The translations under genes were made by a program, and so were the position numbers. 64,000 nucleotides of DNA from Cyclobacterium sp. 1_MG-2023 (GTDB lineage: Bacteria; Bacteroidota; Bacteroidia; Cytophagales; Cyclobacteriaceae), in the NCBI RefSeq assembly GCF_030546805.1, contig NZ_JAUOPC010000002.1:496001-560000 (forward strand). The letters are read 5' to 3'. The first letter of the stretch is position 1; the number at the start of each line of letters is the position of its first letter. The notes beneath the pieces are model-generated. The model ran no database searches and was not told the DNA's origin. It saw nothing but the letters and a program-made list of their open reading frames with translations. Below, in pieces: positions 1 to 7,832 of the stretch.

Positions 1-1
1 C

Positions 2-193
2 ATGGGTATCATGTCTGAAAAGAAAATCGGAAAGTATTTTTCCCTTTTCTTGAATTTTGAAAACATGTTGGATACCCGTCAGACCAGGTTTGATACCATA
101 TACACCGGCAATATTAGCGATCCTCAATTCAGGGATATTTATGCCCCCGTTGATGGCTTTGTGGTCAATGGAGGCTTTAAGCTTAGTCTGTAA
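2..193 (+). CDS. TonB-dependent receptor, C-terminal fragment (cut by window start)
   Basis: Only the last 63 or so residues are visible; the frame is open to the window edge, so the apparent Met at position 2 is probably internal. The sequence has the alternating polar/hydrophobic pattern of final barrel strands, with the phrase NFENMLDTRQTRFDTIY followed by a last strand ending in GGFKLSL. This is how Bacteroidota TonB-dependent receptors usually end, with a hydrophobic last residue for BAM recognition. The substrate cannot be inferred. A rho-independent terminator follows directly, so it is the last gene of its transcript and separate from the cas operon. Confidence 0.7.
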   Translation: MGIMSEKKIGKYFSLFLNFENMLDTRQTRFDTIYTGNISDPQFRDIYAPVDGFVVNGGFKLSL

Positions 194-213
194 TTGTGTT
201 TATTTATTCAAAG

Positions 214-250
214 TAGGCTTGTCACAAACATTTGACAAGCCTATTTTTTT
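214..250 (+). terminator. Rho-independent terminator
   Basis: An 11-bp perfect stem (TAGGCTTGTCA at 214-224 with TGACAAGCCTA at 233-243) around an 8-nt loop is followed by a run of seven T. It sits 20 nt after the receptor stop codon. Confidence 0.85.
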
Positions 251-299
251 GTTGGACAGCTATGTTTATTTATTCGCCCATTCCACCCTATAACCTATT

Positions 300-440
300 G
301 AAACTTTCCCTAATTAACAATTAACAATTAAACAATTAACAATTAACCATTACCGTCCCCTTTGCCTTCGACAAGCTCAGGCACCGGTAGTCCATCTCCC
401 TAATTAACCATTAACCAATTAATAATTAACCATTAAATTT
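300..440. repeat. Dispersed repeat, copy A, with AATTAAC-type short tandem tracts
   Basis: From about 359 to 420 there is a GC-richer core (CCTTTGCCTTCGACAAGCTC, then AGGCACCGGTAGTCCATCT) flanked by irregular tandem copies of AATTAAC/ATTAACC. The same core occurs in direct orientation at 11570 and 11782, on the other side of the CRISPR-cas locus. No reading frame is seen. Genome-wide copy number is unknown from this window. Confidence 0.75.
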
Positions 441-454
441 AGAAGCAGGTGCAT

Positions 455-482
455 AAAAAATACCCTCTTTACGGTATTTTTT
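455..482 (+). terminator. Hairpin with T-run just before the cas operon (terminator or leader attenuator)
   Basis: AAAAAATACC at 455-464 pairs with GGTATTTTTT at 473-482 around an 8-nt loop, and the 3' arm runs into more T. The structure has terminator form on either strand because the arms are A/T-rich. It lies about 60 nt before the first cas start codon. It could insulate the operon from upstream transcription or sit inside its 5' leader; the promoter was not located with confidence. Confidence 0.5.
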
Positions 483-544
483 TGGTTTTTTAGATTAACT
501 ATATTGGCAAGTCAAAGCATTAAGTCTTTAAACCCAAAATTATT

Positions 545-1330
545 ATGATGCAGTTTTTGGTCCATTTGCATAAGATGGGTAACAATAACTTTCTTCCTTT
601 AAACTACCAATACGAACTATCCTCAGCTATATATCGGATTTTTGAAGAAGCAGATCCGGTATATAGTCATTTTTTACACCAGGAAGGGTATGCTTTCAGA
701 AACAAAAAGTATAAACCTTTCACCTTTTCCTTTTTAACATTTGATCGCTATAAAATACCTAAAGGTCATAATCGGATTGAGCATACAGGTAAAAATGCTG
801 TCCTGGATATTCGGTTTGCCATTGACAGGGCTGCAGAAGGTTTTATCAAGGGACTATTTTTAAACCAACGTTTAAGCATTGGAGACAGGATCAGCCAAGT
901 GGATTATGAGATCCATCAGATCCATGGGGCAAAAAGGGTGGATTTTAAGGAGGAGATGACCTACAGCTGTCTATCGCCGGTATTTTTGAGTTGTTCCAGA
1001 GAAGATGGTGGAGCGGATTACCTTTCGCCCGATGACGTTCGGTTTAAGCCGGTTTTTGAAAACAACCTGATCCAGCGACTGATGAGTTTTGATACATCCT
1101 TGTCATTTAAGGAACTGGAAGCGGATTATCCTAAGATGGAATTTGAATTGAAGTCTCGGCCAAAGAAGAAGGGGATCACCTTAAAGGCTTTAGAAGATAA
1201 TCCGATCAAGGTAATCGGTTATCAGTTTGACTTTTTGCTCCGTGCTCCGGTGATAATACAGGAGTTGGGATATTATGGAGGCTTTGGAAGTAAGAATGCG
1301 CTGGGGTTTGGCTGTGTTGAAGTCAACTAA
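545..1330 (+). CDS. cas6: CRISPR-associated endoribonuclease Cas6
   Basis: 261 residues, a usual size for Cas6, which cuts the precursor CRISPR RNA within each repeat and leaves the 8-nt 5' handle. The N-terminus reads NFLPLNYQYELSSAIY, a typical Cas6 opening. Tyr30, His45 (in FLHQEG) and a Lys at 54/55 fall where the Tyr/His/Lys catalytic triad is found in characterised Cas6 proteins; this assignment is by position, not by alignment. The C-terminus carries the glycine-rich RAMP loop GGFGSKNALGFG. Two adjacent ATG codons (545 and 548) are possible starts. It is the first gene of the cas operon, and a second Cas6-like gene begins 19 nt downstream. Confidence 0.9.
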   Translation: MMQFLVHLHKMGNNNFLPLNYQYELSSAIYRIFEEADPVYSHFLHQEGYAFRNKKYKPFTFSFLTFDRYKIPKGHNRIEHTGKNAVLDIRFAIDRAAEGFIKGLFLNQRLSIGDRISQVDYEIHQIHGAKRVDFKEEMTYSCLSPVFLSCSREDGGADYLSPDDVRFKPVFENNLIQRLMSFDTSLSFKELEADYPKMEFELKSRPKKKGITLKALEDNPIKVIGYQFDFLLRAPVIIQELGYYGGFGSKNALGFGCVEVN

Positions 1331-1349
1331 TAAATCATCAAAAGGAATT

Positions 1350-2012
1350 ATGAGAATATATCTAAAAACATGTGCTAATAAGGAGGGGGTAAGTTTTGGC
1401 CACACCCCTCAATTGGTTGGAACAATCCACAAGTGGATAGGTGAGCAGAATGATTATCATGGAAGTACTTCAATGTATTCTTTTTCTTGGCTCCAAGGAG
1501 GGAGGAAAGGGAATGAAGGGCTGTGTTTTCCTAAAGGAGCTAGTTTTTTTATCAGCGCATTTGACGAAATTCTATTGAAAAAAATCATTCAGGGTATTAT
1601 AGAAGAGCCGTCTTTATTTGCCGGAATGGTCGTCCAAGAAATTCGAATTCAACAAACTCCATGTTTTTCAGGTGGATCAGAATGTTTTAATGTGGCAAGC
1701 CCTGTCTTGGTAAAAGTTAAGGAAGGTGAACGAGTCAAACATTGTCTATATGATGATCCTGAAAGTAGTGAGGCCTTAACTCAATCTATGGTTAGAAAGT
1801 TGGAATTAGCAGGTATAGACTCTGCCGGGCTTTCTATCGCATTTGATCAAGATTATAGATCTGCTCATACTAAGTTGATTAATTATAAGGGTGTCAAAAA
1901 CAGGGCGAATGTATGTCCAGTACTTGTCAAAGGATCAAATGAGCAAATAGCATTTATCTGGAATGTAGGTATTGGCCATAGTACAGGGATTGGTTTTGGA
2001 GCATTAAATTGA
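1350..2012 (+). CDS. Second Cas6-like RAMP protein, divergent
   Basis: 220 residues from the ATG at 1350, which follows a purine-rich AAAGGAAT; longer in-frame starts overlap cas6 and are less likely. The C-terminus ends in GIGHSTGIGFGALN, the glycine-rich loop of Cas6/RAMP proteins. The N-terminal part has two histidines (His26 in GTIHKWIG and His36 in NDYHGSTS), either of which could serve in catalysis. It does not look like a recent duplicate of the neighbouring cas6: the two share the fold signature but little sequence. Its role could be repeat cleavage, repeat binding without cleavage, or a structural place in the effector. The family call is good; the function is inferred. Confidence 0.7.
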   Translation: MRIYLKTCANKEGVSFGHTPQLVGTIHKWIGEQNDYHGSTSMYSFSWLQGGRKGNEGLCFPKGASFFISAFDEILLKKIIQGIIEEPSLFAGMVVQEIRIQQTPCFSGGSECFNVASPVLVKVKEGERVKHCLYDDPESSEALTQSMVRKLELAGIDSAGLSIAFDQDYRSAHTKLINYKGVKNRANVCPVLVKGSNEQIAFIWNVGIGHSTGIGFGALN

Positions 2013-2018
2013 TTGAAG

Positions 2019-2603
2019 ATGAATTATTATGTGGTAAAATATTCCGGCCCATTTGGTTTTATTAAGCCTTGGACTGCAGTTAGGGATAGTGAAACTTTTA
2101 GTCAACAGTTTTTGACCCCTTCCATCGTAGAAGGAATAGAAAAGAAATTGTTTCCCAAGCTACTAAAGGAAGTAGGGATACAAAAAATCGTGGGGCACAG
2201 ACTTTCTTATGACCAGATCAGCAATCAACAAGAAATGATTCAGACTAGAGGGTGGAACTCAAAGCGTAAGGGAAGTCAGTTTTTATTTGACAGACCAACA
2301 GCCATATTAATCAGGGGAGTGATACTAAACCCTGTTTTATACCTTGCTTTTCACTCTATGGAAGATGCCCATGAAGCATTACAACAGCATATATGTTTGT
2401 GCAGGAATGAAGATGTTTTGTTTCCAATTGAAATTTCTGAGTGCAGCAAAACTGGTTTTGAACAAGATGGTGATTTGTATCCAGGTTTTGAGCTTGTATT
2501 TGAAAAAAATGAAAAGACTTTTTTAGTCGGTTATCATCGAGTAAGTCAAACTCCCATGTATGGCTGGATTAGAATAGTTGGGAACCCTATTAATAATTTA
2601 TGA
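2019..2603 (+). CDS. cas5: CRISPR-associated protein Cas5 (type I)
   Basis: 194 residues from the ATG at 2019; a TTG at 2013 is an alternative start two codons upstream. The N-terminus (YSGPFGFIKPWTAVRD, then FLTPSIVEGIEKKLFP) has the RAMP beta-alpha layout and the FGF.KPW phrase of Cas5 proteins, which bind the 5' handle of crRNA in Cascade. Length fits the shorter Cas5 proteins of type I-B. It begins a few bases after the preceding stop codon, and its end overlaps the start of cas3 by 4 nt, so translation is probably coupled on both sides. Confidence 0.8.
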   Translation: MNYYVVKYSGPFGFIKPWTAVRDSETFSQQFLTPSIVEGIEKKLFPKLLKEVGIQKIVGHRLSYDQISNQQEMIQTRGWNSKRKGSQFLFDRPTAILIRGVILNPVLYLAFHSMEDAHEALQQHICLCRNEDVLFPIEISECSKTGFEQDGDLYPGFELVFEKNEKTFLVGYHRVSQTPMYGWIRIVGNPINNL

Positions 2604-4726
2604 TGGAAACTTTATTTGCTAAGTCTGGCCCTGAGTGGACTTCATTGAAAATACACCTACTACAGGTAGCAAAAGCGGCAAGTGTATTTGCGCAGTATCT
2701 AGGAATGGATAAAAGCTTAGCTTATAAGGGGGCCATTTTACATGATATAGGTAAAGCACACCCTCGTTTCCAGCAAAGATTAAAAAGAATATCTAATGAT
2801 AATAGAGTTCTTAGACATGAAATCAGCTCCTTATTTTTTTTATCAGTTTTTCCAGAAGATGAGCATAATAATTTAATAGAAATGGTTGTTGGTCACCATA
2901 AATCGGTAAAAAGAGATATTGGAGGAAAAGGGTTATTAGATATAGATGATGAGGTTGAAGGATATGAGGATTTTCATTTAGGGGATTGGAATAAATGGAG
3001 CCCAGGTGCTTTTAATTTATTAAATGAATTAGGGATTTTTTGTGCCCCTTTTGATGAGTCTATTGCTAGGGAAAATTTGGATAAAGCCTTAATGATTACC
3101 CTAGAAAAATCGAAAGAGCGAGGCTTTTCAGAATGGCGTGGTTTATTGATGGGCGCTGATCATTTTGCTTCGGCTTTAATTGATGAAACAGACCGGCAAT
3201 TATCAAGAAGTTTCAAATCTCCAGATCTCAGTTTTTATGGAAGAACACATGAATTGTTTCCACTTTCTAAAAAAGATTCATCTTCAAATAAAACCCACAC
3301 CATAGTAGTAGCATGCACAGGGGCGGGAAAGACAGATTTCCTATTTAGGAGAACATCGGACAGAGTGTTTTATATGCTTCCATTTCAGGCATCCATCAAC
3401 GCAATGTTAGAAAGAGTTGACGAGGATTTAAAGGAGTCGAATCCTGATCTGGACATTAGGGTATTACATGCTTCATCGAGCGTTGTAAAAAGAGTTAATG
3501 GAGAAGAGGAGTCCGTTTTACAATCTTTGTTTGGTTCTTCTATCAAAATAATGACGCCTCATCAATTGGCTTCTATTGCATTTGGTTTGAAAGGTTATGA
3601 AGCTCTTATTCTTGATTTGAAGGGGAGTGATATCATTCTCGATGAAATCCATACCTATACAGGAGTTTCTCAAGCTATTGTCTTGAAGCTGGTGCAGATA
3701 CTGAAGTCTATTAATTGTAAAATTCATATTGGTACAGCAACTATGCCTACTGTGCTTTATGATAAAATTAAATCTGTTTTAGGTCAAGATGTTTTGGAAG
3801 TCAAATTGACTACCGATGAGATGAATAAGTTTGACCGTCATTTAGTGTATAAAAGACAAGGTTTTGAGAGCGCACTTCCAAATATTTCTCAGGCTATAAA
3901 TAATGGAGAGAAGGTATTAATAGTATGTAACCGGGTAGAACGATCCCAGCAAACGTTTGAAAGAATCCGGGAATTATACTTAAATGTACCGGTATTACTG
4001 CTCCATAGTCGCTTTAAAAGGGGAGATAGAAATCAAAAAGAATATGAGCTGATACATCAGTACAATTCAAGTGCTGAAGCTTGTGTTGTAGTATCAACAC
4101 AAATCGTTGAAGTCAGTTTGGATATCAGTTTTGATGTGATGGTTACTGACTGCGCACCTATAGATGCTTTGGTACAGCGTTTTGGAAGAATCAATCGCAA
4201 AAGGACTTTTGACACCATTGGGAAATATAAACCTATATATGTCATAGCTCCTCCGGAAAATACTTCCGAAGCAAAACCTTATGATTTAGAGGTGTTAAAG
4301 AGAACCTTCGATGTGTTGCCAGATGGTGAGGTGTTAAAGGAAAAGGAACTACAATGTAAAATAGATGAAGTATTTCCTTCGATAAACTTTTTAAATATCG
4401 AAGAACATGCGGTATTCAAAGAGGATGGAAGTATTAGAATTGATAAGCTTACTCATCGGGCCAAGTCCTTTCTTTTTGAATTGTTGGAAATTGATTCTGT
4501 TACCTGTATCACAGAAGGAGATGAAGAAGATTATAATCAAGCTTTGTTTGAAGACAGGTTAAATATGGAAATACCAATTAGATATTTCAGTGTGAAGAAT
4601 ATGCGACAATCTCAAAAAGGTAGCAGACCATTTATTATACCGGATAAAGCCTATAGCAAGAATATGGGACTGGAAGTACATCTTATTAATGAATCCAATT
4701 TTGATATAAATAGACAAATGCTATGA
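2600..4726 (+). CDS. cas3: CRISPR-associated helicase/nuclease Cas3
   Basis: 708 residues with an N-terminal HD nuclease domain and a superfamily 2 helicase. The HD motif is HDIGKAH at 48-54 with a supporting VVGHHKS near 96-102. The helicase has Walker A ACTGAGKT (238-245), the DEIH box (348-351) and motif VI QRFGRINRK. It unwinds and degrades target DNA after recruitment by Cascade. HD and helicase are fused in one chain, as in most type I systems. It overlaps cas5 by 4 nt upstream and the cas8-like gene by 4 nt downstream (ATGA-type junctions). Its place between cas5 and cas8 is unusual for type I-B. Confidence 0.93.
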   Translation: MMETLFAKSGPEWTSLKIHLLQVAKAASVFAQYLGMDKSLAYKGAILHDIGKAHPRFQQRLKRISNDNRVLRHEISSLFFLSVFPEDEHNNLIEMVVGHHKSVKRDIGGKGLLDIDDEVEGYEDFHLGDWNKWSPGAFNLLNELGIFCAPFDESIARENLDKALMITLEKSKERGFSEWRGLLMGADHFASALIDETDRQLSRSFKSPDLSFYGRTHELFPLSKKDSSSNKTHTIVVACTGAGKTDFLFRRTSDRVFYMLPFQASINAMLERVDEDLKESNPDLDIRVLHASSSVVKRVNGEEESVLQSLFGSSIKIMTPHQLASIAFGLKGYEALILDLKGSDIILDEIHTYTGVSQAIVLKLVQILKSINCKIHIGTATMPTVLYDKIKSVLGQDVLEVKLTTDEMNKFDRHLVYKRQGFESALPNISQAINNGEKVLIVCNRVERSQQTFERIRELYLNVPVLLLHSRFKRGDRNQKEYELIHQYNSSAEACVVVSTQIVEVSLDISFDVMVTDCAPIDALVQRFGRINRKRTFDTIGKYKPIYVIAPPENTSEAKPYDLEVLKRTFDVLPDGEVLKEKELQCKIDEVFPSINFLNIEEHAVFKEDGSIRIDKLTHRAKSFLFELLEIDSVTCITEGDEEDYNQALFEDRLNMEIPIRYFSVKNMRQSQKGSRPFIIPDKAYSKNMGLEVHLINESNFDINRQML

Positions 4727-6042
4727 TTACATCAGTAGTAGGGAGAACATTTTTAAAGGCCTACAATACCAAATATGGAAAGAATTTTTCTCCCAAAGAG
4801 TTCTTTGAGGAAGAGTTTTGGCAGCTTTTTTTTAACCATTCTAAATATATGCAATGGGTGACAAATTCTCCCTTTGTTCAAATGAAAAAAGGACAAAAGC
4901 CCCATTTGCTGGATGAAAATGAGCGAAGAGAAAAGTTGGAAAACCTATTTCATAAAGCTGAAAACGAAATACCTGATGCGAGTTTTGCTATAGGTTATCC
5001 GGCCTCAGAAACTAAAGAATATGCTAGCACATCTGGTTTAGTAAGTGATGTGTTTGTGCCATTTGATGAAGATGAGGTTTATCTTTCCTGGATAGGAAGT
5101 GGTTTAGGGGTAGGGGTAGCAGGAGGTTATACCATACTTTTTGACAATCCAGAAATTACCCTCCAAACATTTGAGGGGTGGAAAGTCTATAGAAAATACC
5201 TTAACGATCCTACACTCACAAAACTAAGAGGAAATCAAATAAATACTTGGAATGGTCAGTGGTTGACTTACAGTTGGGACAAGAAAAATTTTAGAGACGA
5301 CTTTGATTTTTCAGACTTAGAATCAAACGGTGTCTTCAAAATTGATAGTTCATTGGCTGAAGTAAATACAGTTAATTGGTCACGATTATTTTTTAGCATG
5401 TCACAAATGTTTCCAAAATATGAAATGATGGGATATATCTATGGTTTTGGGCAGACCAACAAGACCATTGGTTTCATTCCATTTCAGTTCAAATCAGGAA
5501 CGAAAATAAAAGAAGTGTACCGTAAATTGTTTGGAGGAGTCTATGAAGATGCTAAGCAGTTTGAAAGTTTGTTTGGAAGGCATATCAAAAGAGCCTGTGA
5601 ATTGGGTAGTGTCGGCTTACTCGCTCTTCAACCAGAGGGACTCAAGAAAGTTATGGATGAGGGAAAAAAAATAGCGTTTAAAAAAGAAGAGGATTTAATT
5701 AAATATAAAGCATATAAAACCTGGTTAAAAGCAATGTTATCAAAGAATAAAGAACAAATCACAGATTATACTTTGGGATTGGCCAAGACCATTCACAAGT
5801 ATAGATTGGAAGGGACTAAGTTGGACAGGAAGACTTTAATTGAAAAAGAACTTTTTACAGCTACTTCTAAAAGAGGCTTTGTAGAGGCTCTAACAAAAAT
5901 GTTAAAGGATTTAAGTCAAGAGGACTTGATGGTTATTAAACAGCTCAAGGACGAGGTTCATTTAATGACGAATGAAGAATACGGATACTTCAGCACACTC
6001 CTGAAATTTGATTATGCTTTTGTAGAAAATAACTCTAAATAA
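4723..6042 (+). CDS. cas8: Probable Cas8 large subunit of the type I effector
   Basis: 439 residues with no strong motif that I recognise; the call rests on its place between cas3 and cas7, its size and the lack of any other large-subunit candidate. Cas8 recognises the PAM in Cascade. The N-terminal two thirds look alpha/beta with many aromatics and a glycine-rich stretch (WIGSGLGVGVAGGY). From about residue 300 the protein becomes lysine/leucine-rich and helical, as expected for a Cas8 C-terminal bundle. No CxxC zinc-finger pair is seen, unlike some Cas8b proteins. An in-frame ATG at 5653 could give a separate 129-residue Cas11-like product. It overlaps cas3 by 4 nt, and cas7 starts 8 nt later. 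Confidence 0.65.
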   Translation: MITSVVGRTFLKAYNTKYGKNFSPKEFFEEEFWQLFFNHSKYMQWVTNSPFVQMKKGQKPHLLDENERREKLENLFHKAENEIPDASFAIGYPASETKEYASTSGLVSDVFVPFDEDEVYLSWIGSGLGVGVAGGYTILFDNPEITLQTFEGWKVYRKYLNDPTLTKLRGNQINTWNGQWLTYSWDKKNFRDDFDFSDLESNGVFKIDSSLAEVNTVNWSRLFFSMSQMFPKYEMMGYIYGFGQTNKTIGFIPFQFKSGTKIKEVYRKLFGGVYEDAKQFESLFGRHIKRACELGSVGLLALQPEGLKKVMDEGKKIAFKKEEDLIKYKAYKTWLKAMLSKNKEQITDYTLGLAKTIHKYRLEGTKLDRKTLIEKELFTATSKRGFVEALTKMLKDLSQEDLMVIKQLKDEVHLMTNEEYGYFSTLLKFDYAFVENNSK

Positions 6043-6050
6043 ATATACTT

Positions 6051-7112
6051 ATGAATACCATTTATATAAGAACTTTGAAAAGAGCTGAGCATACAGTTTT
6101 TAATGTTTCAGACGGGCAAAAATATTACTATGACAGTCAATTTGGAAGAAGAATTCCTTACTCAAGTGGCCAACAAGTAAAAAGGTCAATGATTGATTCA
6201 TTATGTGATTCTATAAATCAGGCGCCTTCACCAACAACCTTCCTTTTTGATGTAACAAAACAGAAAGAATTAAAAGAAGGAGAGGTCTATGGTACCTGTG
6301 ATCCTAGATATGCAGACCAACTTTTTGGAGGTTGGATGAAAGCAGCTAAAGGAGGGAAAGACCGTACCCTAAAGCGTAGGAGCCCTTTATCAATTTCTGC
6401 GATGAGAGCTTTGCACCCTATGCTTGCAGGAATGGATTCTGAGAACGCTTCATTTGATAGAAGTGAAAGACCAAATAATAAAGTAATTGTCAGAGATGAA
6501 AAAGGTAATGAGCTAAGCGAAGATCAAATTGTATCTTTTTTAGAAGGAAAGGATAGAAGTTTAAGTAGGAAATGGATTCCTGATAATCGCAGAGCTACCG
6601 GGTTATTTGTATTTGACGTAGCAATTGATTTAAGAAGATTGTTCAACGTAAGTGTTAATTCTTTCGAACCTGAAATGTCTGGGTCTACTATAGAAAATCT
6701 GAAAAACGAAGGATGGGTTGAGTCGGTAAATGTTTTTGGGCCTTGTTTGGTTGCGCCCCATGCGATTAGAAAACAATGGATTGAGGGTTTAGCCCATGCG
6801 ATTATCAATTGGAGAATTACCTCTAATCAATCAAGGACATTTAGCTTGATGGATACTTTGGCTGTCTCAGTAAGTGATAATGCCAATTTAATTGCAGGGA
6901 GTATTCGGGCGAAACTCTCCGAAGAGGATTCCAAAAAAGCTGAGCCAATTGTAGATGAAAATATTAATGGAGTAGATACTTTTATCACCTTACAAGCAGG
7001 AGGCTTTATTCATACCAAAGGTGAGCAGGCCGATGCTCTTGAAAAAGCTGAGCAAAAGTTAGTTGATTTAATGATGGCTTACGATTACGAAAATCAAGTT
7101 GTACCACAGTAA
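6051..7112 (+). CDS. cas7: CRISPR-associated protein Cas7 (Cascade backbone)
   Basis: 353 residues. The early segment GRRIPYSSGQQVKRSMIDSL resembles the conserved N-terminal region of Cas7 proteins (Cst2/Csh2/DevR group), which polymerise along the crRNA. The middle (RATGLFVFDVAIDLRRLFNV, then a paired FGPCLVAPHAIRKQWIEGL) fits the RAMP core with an insertion, and RTFSLMDTLAVSVSD resembles the late Cas7 strand. It is the last gene of the effector block; a terminator lies 9 nt after its stop. The type I-B assignment comes mainly from the cas1, cas4 and repeat features. Confidence 0.78.
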   Translation: MNTIYIRTLKRAEHTVFNVSDGQKYYYDSQFGRRIPYSSGQQVKRSMIDSLCDSINQAPSPTTFLFDVTKQKELKEGEVYGTCDPRYADQLFGGWMKAAKGGKDRTLKRRSPLSISAMRALHPMLAGMDSENASFDRSERPNNKVIVRDEKGNELSEDQIVSFLEGKDRSLSRKWIPDNRRATGLFVFDVAIDLRRLFNVSVNSFEPEMSGSTIENLKNEGWVESVNVFGPCLVAPHAIRKQWIEGLAHAIINWRITSNQSRTFSLMDTLAVSVSDNANLIAGSIRAKLSEEDSKKAEPIVDENINGVDTFITLQAGGFIHTKGEQADALEKAEQKLVDLMMAYDYENQVVPQ

Positions 7113-7120
7113 AATCCAAT

Positions 7121-7156
7121 AAAGCTGCTCCTTATCTTTTAGGGCAGCTTTTTTTA
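7121..7156 (+). terminator. Rho-independent terminator between cas7 and cas4
   Basis: AAAGCTGC (7121-7128) pairs with GCAGCTTT (7144-7151), extended inward by CCT/AGG with one bulged T, and is followed by TTTT. It divides interference genes from adaptation genes within one locus; cas4 begins 8 nt later. Confidence 0.8.
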
Positions 7157-7163
7157 TGATTAT

Positions 7164-7667
7164 ATGGTAACAGGAACACATATTGCCTATCTCCAAACCT
7201 GCCATCGTAAACTCTGGTTGTTTGCCAATGGTGTACAGATGGAGCATACGTCAGATATAGTGGCTGAAGGAAAGTTGATAGGGGAAACTTCCTATGCTGA
7301 GCGATCAAGAAAATATACTGAGCTAGCTTTAGATGGCATCAAAATCGATTTTTATGATGCCAAAAATAAGGTGATCCATGAAGTCAAGAAAACCGATAAG
7401 GTCGAAAAGGCCCATATCGCCCAGGTCAAATATTACCTCTATGTGCTGACAAAAAATGGGATCGACGGAGCCACGGCCATTCTGGAATATCCCAAAATGA
7501 AACAAAAGCAAGTGGTGGAATGGGAGGAAGGAGATAAGGAATTGGTCTTGTCTTATATCCATGAGGTGTCCCAGATTATTCGGCAACCGGAATGTCCCCC
7601 TTTGGTAAAACTTTCTATCTGTAAAAAATGCAGTTATTATGATTTTTGTTATTCGGGGGAAGGTTGA
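7164..7667 (+). CDS. cas4: CRISPR-associated exonuclease Cas4
   Basis: 167 residues, standard for a stand-alone Cas4, which trims and orients pre-spacers with Cas1-Cas2. Fe-S cysteines are visible: Cys13 near the N-terminus (YLQTCHRKLWLF) and a C-terminal group (ECPP, then CKKCSYYDFC). The RecB-like nuclease core shows IDFYDAKNKVIHEVKKTDK and QVKYYLYVL. The phrase LWLFANGVQMEHTSDIV is typical of type I-B Cas4. The gene follows a terminator closely, so it needs its own promoter or read-through. About 165 nt separate it from cas1. Confidence 0.92.
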   Translation: MVTGTHIAYLQTCHRKLWLFANGVQMEHTSDIVAEGKLIGETSYAERSRKYTELALDGIKIDFYDAKNKVIHEVKKTDKVEKAHIAQVKYYLYVLTKNGIDGATAILEYPKMKQKQVVEWEEGDKELVLSYIHEVSQIIRQPECPPLVKLSICKKCSYYDFCYSGEG

Positions 7668-7683
7668 TGGGTTCGGGTGATCG

Positions 7684-7788
7684 GTGATCAGGAGATTTGT
7701 CCTCCAGGAAAAGGTGGATCCATTTCACCGTGAAGCTGTGGAGATCCTAAAAGCCATGTCCGCTTTCAAATCAAAACTCAAACCCTAA
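7684..7788 (+). other. Short open frame between cas4 and cas1, possible gene remnant
   Basis: A GTG-initiated frame of 34 codons encodes VIRRFVLQEKVDPFHREA followed by VEILKAMSAFKSKLKP. The segment after the first few residues has the periodicity of an amphipathic helix and looks like the end of a real protein, but no family is recognised and there is no clear ribosome binding site. It may be the tail of a gene deleted from the gap, or chance. The rest of the gap (7668-7832) is filled with repeats of GATCA/ATCAC character. Confidence 0.25.
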
Positions 7789-7832
7789 ACCCCCGATCAA
7801 TATATCACGGATCACTAAATCACTGATAAGAA

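Noticed and set aside
1275-1349. Upstream in-frame start for the second Cas6-like gene
   Set aside because: It would overlap the conserved end of cas6 and add 25 residues without family resemblance; the ATG at 1350 has a purine-rich site before it.
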